From Gammaproteobacteria bacterium (GTDB lineage Bacteria > Pseudomonadota > Gammaproteobacteria > Xanthomonadales > Wenzhouxiangellaceae), in assembly GCA_003561495.1 (NCBI GenBank), contig PWWM01000247.1, forward strand, positions 1 through 8,952: a stretch of DNA of 8,952 bases, given 5' to 3'. This document shows positions 1 through 7,188 of the stretch, in pieces; the first letter of the stretch is position 1; each line of letters opens with the position of its first letter. The position numbers were made by a program, and so were the translations under genes. The notes beneath the pieces are model-generated. The model had not been told where the DNA came from and searched no databases. It saw nothing but the letters and a program-made list of their open reading frames with translations.

Positions 1-3000
1 GATGATCAGCCGGCGCTTGCAATCGCTTTCGTTGCTGATCTGGATCTTGCGCGCCTCGATATCGTGCTGAGTGGCGATACCCAGACGCATTCGACACAAC
101 AGTGACTGCTGCCGGCAGCGAAACTCCACGAAATGCGGGCCCATGACCACCTGGCGGTCGACCGAGGGTTCACCGGCTGGATCGACCGGGATGGAAAACA
201 CTTCTCCACTGTCGATATCGCGTACATAGACCCAATGCCCCATGGCATTGGTCGTCATGTCCGGTTGCCAGCGAGTGATGCCGATGCCCTGCCAGCTACT
301 GCCGCCGCCGCCATCGGAATTGATATGGATGCTGTACTGACCATTGGAAAGCACGCTGTAACGTGGTGATTCCGGGCGGGCTGCGACCGGCCAGGTGGCG
401 GGTTCCGGAACCAGGTGGGGAATGCGCGGCCGCTGTGTTCGAGTCTGCTCGATCAGTTCGGGCAGGGCTCGCGGCAGGCGTTCGTGCAGCAACATCGACA
501 CGCCCGCCACGCGGCGATCGGCATGGAAGCGCCGGACCATGGCGTCATCGTTGAAGTAATTGTCGATGGCCAGCAAGGCCATGGACTGGTGATGACTCAT
601 CCAGGCCTTGACGATATTGGCCCGCCGCGCACCTTTGGAAATACTGCGCCCGAAATCCAGCGCCTCGTAGCAGCCATACAGCCCGATGCCACGCAGAGAT
701 TGAATCGATCGCAGGTTGTCGACCACGGCCCGGGGCTCGAACGGCAAGGCCATCAATGATGCATACGGGGCGATCACCAGGCGTTCTCCCAGGTCGCGCT
801 TGAAACCCAGACCGGGCACACCGAACGCCCGGTAGGCGTAGACCTGTTGCTCGTCGAGCTGGTAGTAGGCGGATTCGGAAATGCCCCACGGGATTCCGAA
901 GCGATCGGCAAACCGCTGATGCATGGCAATGGCTGTCCGGCTGGCCCGGTCCAGTAATGTACGTTTGGGTACACGGGTAAACAGCCGGGGCATCATGTAC
1001 TCGAACAGGGTAGCGCTCCACGACATCAGGATGGTGCGGCCGCGACGACGACGAAACGGCCGGCCCAGGTGGAGCCAGTGCTCGGTCGGCGCCTGCCCGG
1101 TGGCGATTGCGAACAAGCTGGCCAGGCGTGCCTCGGAGGCCAGCAAGTCGTAGAAATTGGGATCAGGCGCGGCATTGCTGACATCGAAGCCAATCCGAAA
1201 CAGATGCCGTTCCTTGTCGTACAGGAAGCGAAAATCCATCTCGTTGGCCCAGCGATCGGCCTGCTTGATGATGTCCTCGAAATTGGCATGCAGATGGCCG
1301 GCGACGGCACGGGCCTGCTCGAGCTGTTCGACCAAGCGGTCCATGAGCTCTGAATGACCATTGGCCGAGCGCAGCCTGCCAATCACATCGAAGACTCGCC
1401 GGCAACGCGCAGACCAGGTCCGCAGTTTCCACGGCCCGGTCAACAGGCGTTCCAGCCGCTGCCAGTCTGCGGCCTGTTCGTCGCTGCCGGCGACAAGCAC
1501 ATGCAGCGTTTCCAGCTCGGCCAGCCATGGCATGAGTTGCTCCAGCGCATGGTCGGTCCTGGAAAGTTGGTCACTGATCTGCTCCAGCCAGATGCGGAAT
1601 TCGGCAATGGCCTCGAAGGACACCGTGACCTGTTCGTCCGAGGCCAATCCGATCACGGCCTCGGCGATTTCGTCGAAATATTCGTTCTGCCAGCGTTCCA
1701 GCAACGACCGGCAGGCTGCCAGATCGGACTGGACCAGTTCCCGTTGCAGTTCACGAATGCGCACAAGCAGCCGACGACTGGGTTGATGTGAGGGAACCAC
1801 GCCAGGCAGGGCCTCAATGGTTTCGGCGATCACGCCCAGGGTGTCGGCCAGGCCCAGCAGCAAAGCAGTCGGCTTCAATGGACTGACAAGCAACTCGTCC
1901 AGCCCCCGCGCCAGAGTGATCAGGCTGACGGCCAGGTTACCGCTGTCCACGGTCGACACATAGGCCGGCTCGAGCCGGTTCAGGTTGCGCAACTCATACC
2001 AGTTGAGCCAGTGACCGCGGTAGCGCTCCAGCCGATCCATACCCTCCGTGACGTTGCGCAGCCAGGCGGCCAGGCTCAGACTGTCGACCCAACCCATGTC
2101 ATGAGCGGCCAGCCCAGAGTCCAGGGCCAGGCCGATGTTGGTTGGTGAGGTTCTTTCGGCCAGCGCGACCCTGGGCTCCTGCTGGTAATTATCCGGTGGC
2201 AGCCAGTGCGTGTCCGGTCCGACCAGTTGGTCGAAGTACATCCAGGTTCGACGCCCCACTCGTCTGAGCAATGCAAGCCCGGCCTCATCCGGCAGCCCGT
2301 CAACAACACTGCGTTCGTGATCGACCCAGGCGGCGATTTGTGGCGCCAGTAACCAGGCCAGCAATAGCGGGCAAGCCTGGGCCAGCATCAGGGGGTCGAG
2401 AACAGCCAGCACAGCCGATGTGATGATCGCAAGCACGGGCGCCGCCCACATTTCCCGCCACAGTCGGCGACGAGCGCTGGCCAGACCTCTTTGCACATGA
2501 GCGGCTGTTGTCCATTCCAGCAGACGCCGCCGGGTCAGTCCCATGCGTACCAGGGCACGCGCCGTGACGTCGATGAGTATGGCGCTCTGGTAGGGCAAAA
2601 GCACCAGGTTGAGCAGCCAGAACTTAAGCTGCTGCCAAAGATTGCCGGGCAGGCGGCGTAATCTTGACGGGGCCGAGCGGGGGCTGACCAGGCTCCGACC
2701 CAACGCATCGAGCATCTCGGTGACCATCCCGGCACCGAGCAGCAGCGCAAACACCAATAACCACAACACATCGCTGCCGGGAAGCATCCCGGACAGGGCC
2801 AACAGCATCAGGATCAGGACCGCAGGTGGCTGCAAACTGCGACGCAGGTTATCGATGATCTTCCAGCGATGAATCCACGGTATCGGATTGGGTTCACGTC
2901 TACCGTCGGCGAGCCGAACCCTCGCCCTGAGCCAGGGCAGCAATTGCCAGTCTCCCCGGACCCAGCGATGCTGGCGGCGCATGTAGGACACCACGCTGGA

Positions 3001-4986
3001 GGGAAACTGCTCCATGAGGACGATATCGGAGGCCAAACCCACTCGACCATGAATGCCCTCGAGCAGATCGTGACTGAGCACGGTGTTTTCCGGTATGCGC
3101 CCGGCCAGGGTGTGTTCGATGGCTCGCCAGTCGTAGATGCCCTTGCCGGTGAATACGCCCTCTCCGAACAAGTCATGGTAGAGCTCGGAACTGGCATGGG
3201 TATAAAGGTCCAGTGTAGTATCGCCGGAAAAGATGCGCGTAAACGGCGTTGCGCTGGTGCTGTCCGGGTCCACTTCCAGGCGCGGCTGAATGATGCTGTA
3301 TCCGGCCTTGAGGCCGCCATTTCGATGATCAAGCACGGCCTGGCTGAGCGGATGGGCCAGCGTGCCAACCAGTTGCGAGGCAGCGCCCGGCGGGAGCCGG
3401 GTATCGGCATCCAGGGTCAGCACGTAGCGCACATCGTCCAGCACGCTGCTCGGCCCGAAGCGAATGTTGAAGCTGGTGTCCTCATCTCCGGCCAGCAGAC
3501 GATTGAACTCCATGAGCTTGCCACGTTTTCGCTCCCAGCCCATCCAGCAGCCCTCGGCCGCGTTCCATTGCCGCTGTCTGGACAGGAACAGGAAGCGATG
3601 CTCACCATGCCGGCTTGCCAGGCGTTTGATGCGGGACCGTGCCCGCTCGAGAATTCTCTTGTCCCCATGAGTTTCCGGTTCGTCGGCATCGTGGAGATCA
3701 CCCAGCACCACGAAGACCAGCGACGGGTCTTCATTGGCCAGATAGTTGACTTCTAGGCGCTCGAAGACCGGATCAACATCATCGGGCCGGGCAAAGATCA
3801 CCGGCACGACCACCGCCGTTCTGAAGGCGGGCGGAATTCCGGTGCGTTCAAAGTCCATGCGCGCCAGCGTGCGGGGTGGCAGGATCCAGGTGATCAGGCC
3901 ATTGGCCAGCGCCACCGACAAGCCGATGATGGGCACCAGCGCCAGAACCACCAGGGCTGAAAAAGCCAGACCATGCAGATGGCCCCATGTGAACGCACCA
4001 AGCAGACCCAGCGTGACGGCCGAGAACAGGCTCAACAGGACCGCAAAAGTCGCTCCGGGCCACCGCAGCAGAAAATCCCGGCAACGCTGGGCGATCCCCG
4101 GCCGGTAACCCACTGCCTTTCTGAGACGATCATGCCCGCCGCCGATCAACCAGTACCCCACATGATGGTGGCGTGGTTTGCCCGGGCTGGATTGCTGGCA
4201 CAAGCTGATCACGGATTCGGCGATGTCGGTCTCAGTGCCCGGGCTGCTGCGCGCCAGTTGCTCCACGCGCCGCCGATAACGGTCGCGAGTGAGAAAATCC
4301 ATGTTTGCATAGGCGCCGGCCGGATCACCGGCCAGGATCTGCTCGACGCGGCTGAGATGTTCGAAGGATTCCCTCCAGTCGTGGGCGGCCAGTGTGCGCA
4401 GACTCAAGACACCGCCAACGATCTGATCGACAAGCTGGTCCTGTTCTATTCGGTCGCTTCCTGTCTGCACCTTGCCCAGGCGCATTCCTGCGGTGATCAG
4501 CTGATCCATCACCGCCAGGGAAAGGAACGCCGGCAGAGCCCATAATTCGCCGATGGTCAGTGCCTGGTAGCGTTGAAACCGATGGACAGCCTGCTCGATC
4601 CAGGCCGCTTCGACCGGCTGGCCGCCATGCTCAAGTAACAAGCCGGCCAGCTCGGCCACCCGGGGCCTGGGGGAAGCGTTGTTGATCGAAACCCCGGGCA
4701 GACTGCGAACAAAGCCAGCCGGCATATCCTGTTTGAGGGCCGAAAGCGCATCCTCGATGACATGCCGATTATCGAGAAACCATTCTTCGCCACGAGAGGC
4801 CGTGCGAGCGGTATCGCGCTCTTTCTCGAACGCGGCATAAATGGTTGCCAGACGGGTTTGTCGAGATTTCAGGTCAAGCGCTCGAGCGCGGCATGCAGAA
4901 GTGTTTTCGGCCTGCTCGGCGAGCGTGCGAAGGGCATTTTCAAGATTCTTTTGGGTGGGTCTTTTGCCGGTTGGAGGCTCACTCAT
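1..4986 (-). CDS. ndvB: Cyclic beta-1,2-glucan synthase (NdvB/ChvB/Cgs type), C-terminus outside window
   Basis: Inner-membrane enzyme that builds linear beta-1,2-glucan from UDP-glucose, cyclises it and trims it by phosphorolysis, giving osmoregulated periplasmic glucan (family knowledge). Seen here: 1662 uninterrupted codons; family members are usually about 2,700-2,900 residues, so roughly 40 % is missing. Order: N-terminal soluble region 1-305; membrane helices near 312-334 and 340-361; GT84 transferase about 375-700 with D430, DAD at 526-528, SHDLLEG (D640) and RQHRW (671-675); further helices near 722-736, 740-756, 789-805, 848-863 and 866-888; central cyclisation/glycoamylase-like part about 890-1530 with LERYRGHWLNWY, E1329 in SATLFEYMMP, E1371 in WGISESAY and E1441 in YGCYEALDF; then the start of the GH94 beta-sandwich (VLSNGQYS, N1548; ITRW). 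ATG at 4986 was chosen; an in-frame ATG at 4998 is possible and neither has a strong ribosome binding site. It lies 21 bases after the stress-protein gene, so it is probably co-transcribed. Function is nearly certain; the exact start is not. Confidence 0.95.
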   Translation of the reverse strand, partial: MSEPPTGKRPTQKNLENALRTLAEQAENTSACRARALDLKSRQTRLATIYAAFEKERDTARTASRGEEWFLDNRHVIEDALSALKQDMPAGFVRSLPGVSINNASPRPRVAELAGLLLEHGGQPVEAAWIEQAVHRFQRYQALTIGELWALPAFLSLAVMDQLITAGMRLGKVQTGSDRIEQDQLVDQIVGGVLSLRTLAAHDWRESFEHLSRVEQILAGDPAGAYANMDFLTRDRYRRRVEQLARSSPGTETDIAESVISLCQQSSPGKPRHHHVGYWLIGGGHDRLRKAVGYRPGIAQRCRDFLLRWPGATFAVLLSLFSAVTLGLLGAFTWGHLHGLAFSALVVLALVPIIGLSVALANGLITWILPPRTLARMDFERTGIPPAFRTAVVVPVIFARPDDVDPVFERLEVNYLANEDPSLVFVVLGDLHDADEPETHGDKRILERARSRIKRLASRHGEHRFLFLSRQRQWNAAEGCWMGWERKRGKLMEFNRLLAGDEDTSFNIRFGPSSVLDDVRYVLTLDADTRLPPGAASQLVGTLAHPLSQAVLDHRNGGLKAGYSIIQPRLEVDPDSTSATPFTRIFSGDTTLDLYTHASSELYHDLFGEGVFTGKGIYDWRAIEHTLAGRIPENTVLSHDLLEGIHGRVGLASDIVLMEQFPSSVVSYMRRQHRWVRGDWQLLPWLRARVRLADGRREPNPIPWIHRWKIIDNLRRSLQPPAVLILMLLALSGMLPGSDVLWLLVFALLLGAGMVTEMLDALGRSLVSPRSAPSRLRRLPGNLWQQLKFWLLNLVLLPYQSAILIDVTARALVRMGLTRRRLLEWTTAAHVQRGLASARRRLWREMWAAPVLAIITSAVLAVLDPLMLAQACPLLLAWLLAPQIAAWVDHERSVVDGLPDEAGLALLRRVGRRTWMYFDQLVGPDTHWLPPDNYQQEPRVALAERTSPTNIGLALDSGLAAHDMGWVDSLSLAAWLRNVTEGMDRLERYRGHWLNWYELRNLNRLEPAYVSTVDSGNLAVSLITLARGLDELLVSPLKPTALLLGLADTLGVIAETIEALPGVVPSHQPSRRLLVRIRELQRELVQSDLAACRSLLERWQNEYFDEIAEAVIGLASDEQVTVSFEAIAEFRIWLEQISDQLSRTDHALEQLMPWLAELETLHVLVAGSDEQAADWQRLERLLTGPWKLRTWSARCRRVFDVIGRLRSANGHSELMDRLVEQLEQARAVAGHLHANFEDIIKQADRWANEMDFRFLYDKERHLFRIGFDVSNAAPDPNFYDLLASEARLASLFAIATGQAPTEHWLHLGRPFRRRRGRTILMSWSATLFEYMMPRLFTRVPKRTLLDRASRTAIAMHQRFADRFGIPWGISESAYYQLDEQQVYAYRAFGVPGLGFKRDLGERLVIAPYASLMALPFEPRAVVDNLRSIQSLRGIGLYGCYEALDFGRSISKGARRANIVKAWMSHHQSMALLAIDNYFNDDAMVRRFHADRRVAGVSMLLHERLPRALPELIEQTRTQRPRIPHLVPEPATWPVAARPESPRYSVLSNGQYSIHINSDGGGGSSWQGIGITRWQPDMTTNAMGHWVYVRDIDSGEVFSIPVDPAGEPSVDRQVVMGPHFVEFRCRQQSLLCRMRLGIATQHDIEARKIQISNESDCKRRLII

Positions 4987-5007
4987 GGTCGCTTGCATCC
5001 AACCGGA

Positions 5008-5934
5008 TTACTGGTCGTGAACGCCAAAGCCGTCCTGAAGGGCAAGCACCGGGGTGTTCACCCTAGCCAGTACCGACTGCAGGATGGACTCTCCACTCCA
5101 GCCGTTCAACTCGCTGCCTCCGTGTGCCCGCATCACCATCAGGTCGGGGCTGTCCTTGCGACAAACCTCGGCAATGCTTTCCAGTGGAAGTTTGGAGCAA
5201 TCGATTCGAACCTCGATGTCATGCCCGGTTCCGAACTGCTCACGCAATTGATCCAGGTGGCCAACGGCCGCCCGGCGATTGCATTCGATCAGTTGATCGC
5301 GCAGAGCGATCTCGGCCTGGGTCAATGGCCGCCTGCGCGGCATGATGGGCTCGCAGATGACATGGTAGAAGCGGATTTCGGCTTGTTTTTCCACGTCCAG
5401 GGCGATGGCGACATGGGCAGCCAGTTCAGCCTTGTGAGACCCGTCCAGAGGCACCAAAATGCGCTTGTAGGCGACGGCATCGGCCGATTTGGCGCCATTG
5501 CGCACGATCAGGTAGGACACCCCGGTGCTGACCAGAACCTTGTGCGCCGTCCCACCAAAGGGAAACTCGGTTTCAGCCCCGGCGCCCCAGGCAGTCATGA
5601 TCACCAGGTTGACCGAATTTTTTCGGATGAAATCGGCAATCTGATCCGAGGGTCGGCCCTCGGTCAGCCTGATCTCCACTTGCGTATCGACCAGGCGCGG
5701 ATCATCGGCCAGGGACTTCAAATAGCTTTCGGCCTGGGTACAGCTCAACCGCCAATCGATACTCTTGCTGCCCGTACCGGCCCGGCTGTGTGCTCCGTTC
5801 AGGACCTGGAGCAGCGTCACTCGGCTGTCGAAAGCCCGGGCGATCCGACCCGCGTGGGTGATTGCCCGCTCGGCAAACTCCGACCCATCCAGTGGAACCA
5901 GCACATGACGAAATACCATCGCTCGACCATCCAT
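5008..5934 (-). CDS. Tandem universal stress protein (two UspA domains)
   Basis: Soluble cytoplasmic protein of 308 residues with two UspA-like alpha/beta domains in tandem. Domain 1 is about residues 8-146 and domain 2 about 156-303. Each opens with the same strand and loop, (H/R)(V/I)LVPLDGS, at 11-18 and 159-166. Domain 2 ends with a glycine-rich stretch (HGGSELNGWSGES, 271-283) like the phosphate-binding loop of ATP-binding Usp proteins. Domain 1 has a looser version (WGAG...FGGT, about 116-129), so ATP binding is plausible but unproven. Such proteins modulate survival under starvation, osmotic or oxidative stress, usually through unidentified partners. ATG at 5934 is preferred because GGTGG lies just upstream. 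A TTG at 5994 would add 20 residues with no Usp similarity, and an ATG at 5919 is also possible. It is the first gene of an operon with the glucan synthase, in the same reading frame and separated from it by one TAA stop. A role in controlling glucan synthesis is inference from context only. Confidence 0.9.
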   Translation of the reverse strand: MDGRAMVFRHVLVPLDGSEFAERAITHAGRIARAFDSRVTLLQVLNGAHSRAGTGSKSIDWRLSCTQAESYLKSLADDPRLVDTQVEIRLTEGRPSDQIADFIRKNSVNLVIMTAWGAGAETEFPFGGTAHKVLVSTGVSYLIVRNGAKSADAVAYKRILVPLDGSHKAELAAHVAIALDVEKQAEIRFYHVICEPIMPRRRPLTQAEIALRDQLIECNRRAAVGHLDQLREQFGTGHDIEVRIDCSKLPLESIAEVCRKDSPDLMVMRAHGGSELNGWSGESILQSVLARVNTPVLALQDGFGVHDQ

Positions 5935-5952
5935 TTTTCCACCCAGGCCTTG

Positions 5953-5958
5953 ATCATA
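5953..5958 (-). promoter_or_regulatory. Possible -10 element for the stress-protein operon
   Basis: On the minus strand this reads TATGAT, five of six matches to a sigma-70 -10 box, about 18 bases before the preferred ATG at 5934. No good -35 box sits 16-18 bases upstream. TTGACG at 5994-5989 is about 30 bases upstream, too far to pair. The short leader implied would still include the GGTGG ribosome binding site. Weak call. Confidence 0.25.
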
Positions 5959-5979
5959 AGCAAGTAACGGACAGCGTCT

Positions 5980-5995
5980 CTTGACGCTCGTCAAG
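5980..5995. promoter_or_regulatory. 16-base inverted repeat, candidate operator
   Basis: The plus strand reads CTTGACGCTCGTCAAG: two perfect 7-base arms around a 2-base centre. It lies in the 189-base gap between the divergent stress-protein and deaminase genes, about 22 bases upstream of the candidate TATGAT box of the leftward operon. The size and symmetry fit a dimeric repressor or activator site. No known factor was recognised. The same half-site (GTCAA) occurs again at 6037-6041 and 6062-6066. Confidence 0.35.
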
Positions 5996-6040
5996 CTCGC
6001 GGGTTGTCCACTCGGCCGGCCCCTGCGTACAGGCCTGTCA

Positions 6041-6063
6041 ACGTGTTCGGCAGCGAGTCACGT
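6041..6063. repeat. Short spaced inverted repeat ACGTG/CACGT
   Basis: ACGTG at 6041-6045 and CACGT at 6059-6063 form an inverted repeat with a 13-base spacer, immediately upstream of the candidate deaminase promoter. The 18-base centre-to-centre spacing is somewhat under two helical turns. Short arms mean chance is a serious alternative. Confidence 0.15.
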
Positions 6064-6092
6064 CAACACTCCGGTGGGGAAACTGGGATAAT
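6063..6092 (+). promoter_or_regulatory. Candidate sigma-70 promoter for the deaminase gene (extended -10)
   Basis: TCAACA (6063-6068, four of six matches to TTGACA) is followed after 18 bases by GATAAT (6087-6092, five of six matches). TGG directly precedes the box, giving the extended -10 form TG-n. Transcription would begin near 6099, leaving about 25 bases before the ATG at 6124. This also argues against the upstream in-frame start codons at 6004 and 6091. Confidence 0.45.
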
Positions 6093-6123
6093 GCGGGGTA
6101 TCGCAATGATCGGAATTGCCGTC

Positions 6124-7146
6124 ATGCACGAATCCGCAATTGCCCGAATGCCAAAGGTCGAGCTGCATCTTCATATCGAGGGCTCGCTGGAGCCGGAATT
6201 GATGTTTGCACTGGCCAAGCGAAATGATGTGGAACTTCCTTATGCTTCGATCGAGGAAGTTCGCGCCGCCTACGATTTCTCGAATCTGCAGTCATTTCTC
6301 GACATCTACTACGCCGGCGCCCTTGTGCTGCAGACCGAACAGGATTTCTACGACCTGACCTGGGCCTACATGGAGCGATGCCAGGCCGACAAGGTTCGCC
6401 ATACCGAGATCTTTTTCGATGCCCAGACCCACACCGACCGGGGTGTGGCCTTCGAGACCGTGGTCAAAGGCATCACGCGGGCTTTGAGCGATGGCCGCGA
6501 GCGAATGGGTATCAGCTCTCATCTGATCCTGTGTTTTCTGCGTCACCTGAGTGCGGAGGCAGCCATGACCACACTGGAGCAGGCGCTACCATACCGAGAT
6601 CACATCATCGGCGTGGGACTGGATTCCTCGGAAAAAGGCCATCCGCCGGAAAAATTCACCGAGGTCTTCGACCGAGCCCGTGGCGAGGGTTTTCTGACCG
6701 TTGCTCATGCCGGCGAGGAGGGGCCAGCAGCCTACATCGAGCAGGCTCTGGACCTTCTCAAGGTGCAACGCATCGATCACGGCGTGCGCTGTGTCGAGGA
6801 TCCATTGCTGGTCCGGAGGCTGCAGAAGGAACAGATCCCGCTGACCGTCTGTCCGCTGTCAAACGTCAGGCTGCGGGTGTTCGACCGACTGGCCGATCAC
6901 AACCTCAAGCACCTGCTCGATGCCGGTCTTTGCGTGACCGTCAATTCCGATGATCCCGCCTATTTTGGTGGCTACATCGGCCAGAACCTGCTCGAAACCA
7001 CGCGCGCCCTGAACCTGGACCTGGACGACCTGGAGCGATTGGCTCGCAACGCGGTAACCGCTTCATTCCTCGACGACGGCGGCAAGGAAGACCTGATGAT
7101 CCAGATCGACCAATGGCGTGAGCAGGCCGGCCAGGGCTGTGGTTGA
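6124..7146 (+). CDS. Adenosine/adenine deaminase family, probably adenine deaminase
   Basis: Zinc-dependent amidohydrolase of 340 residues, cytoplasmic. Metal and catalytic residues of the adenosine deaminase fold are all present: H15 and H17 in VELHLHIEGS, H195 and the proton-shuttle E198 in HAGEEG, H219 in RIDHG, and D276-D277 in NSDDP. The segment GLDSSEKGHPPEKF (165-178) replaces the GDE-type segment of true adenosine deaminases. It is the hallmark of the adenine deaminase branch (Aah1, Pseudomonas Pa0148), so the likely reaction is adenine to hypoxanthine plus ammonia in purine salvage. ATG 6124 was chosen because it lies downstream of the candidate promoter, has GGAA eight bases before it, and family proteins begin just before the HLH motif. 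Earlier in-frame starts (TTG 6004, ATG 6091, ATG 6106) would add up to 40 unconserved residues. The acyltransferase follows after 42 bases and is probably co-transcribed. Family certain; adenine over adenosine likely but not proven. Confidence 0.9.
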   Translation: MHESAIARMPKVELHLHIEGSLEPELMFALAKRNDVELPYASIEEVRAAYDFSNLQSFLDIYYAGALVLQTEQDFYDLTWAYMERCQADKVRHTEIFFDAQTHTDRGVAFETVVKGITRALSDGRERMGISSHLILCFLRHLSAEAAMTTLEQALPYRDHIIGVGLDSSEKGHPPEKFTEVFDRARGEGFLTVAHAGEEGPAAYIEQALDLLKVQRIDHGVRCVEDPLLVRRLQKEQIPLTVCPLSNVRLRVFDRLADHNLKHLLDAGLCVTVNSDDPAYFGGYIGQNLLETTRALNLDLDDLERLARNAVTASFLDDGGKEDLMIQIDQWREQAGQGCG

Positions 7147-7178
7147 ATTCATTGAATCAGTGCGCAACGGCCGGCGAC

Positions 7179-7183
7179 GGAGG
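7179..7183 (+). promoter_or_regulatory. Strong ribosome binding site deciding a GTG start
   Basis: GGAGG ends five bases before GTG at 7189. This is the best Shine-Dalgarno match in the window. It fixes the acyltransferase start at the GTG rather than the internal ATG at 7204. Confidence 0.75.
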
Positions 7184-7188
7184 CAAGT

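Noticed and set aside
545..1021. Minus-strand frame of 158 codons, and similar minus frames within 1163-1528 and 2814-3410
   Set aside because: They are out of frame with the continuous synthase reading frame, whose motifs cover these positions.
2869..3756. Open plus-strand frame of 295 codons inside the synthase
   Set aside because: It overlaps the conserved GT84 catalytic segment on the other strand and has no recognisable domain.
1..4986. Possible frameshift or pseudogene in the synthase
   Set aside because: All 1662 codons were read in frame with no stop, and family motifs appear in the right order in a single frame.
4762..5967. Open plus-strand frame of 401 codons antisense to the stress-protein gene and the start of the synthase
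   Set aside because: Its translation shows no family motif, and it spans two well-supported genes and their junction. Long antisense frames are expected opposite GC-rich coding DNA.
5935..5994. Longer stress protein starting at TTG 5994
   Set aside because: The extra residues have no Usp character, the start overlaps the palindrome, and ATG 5934 has a better ribosome binding site.
6004..6123. Longer deaminase starting at TTG 6004
   Set aside because: The extra 40 residues are unlike family N-termini and would cover the candidate extended -10 promoter at 6084-6092.
7143..7159. Direct repeat TTGAATTCA / TTGAATCAG at the deaminase stop
   Set aside because: Too short and imperfect to separate from chance; no sign of a mobile element or attachment site.
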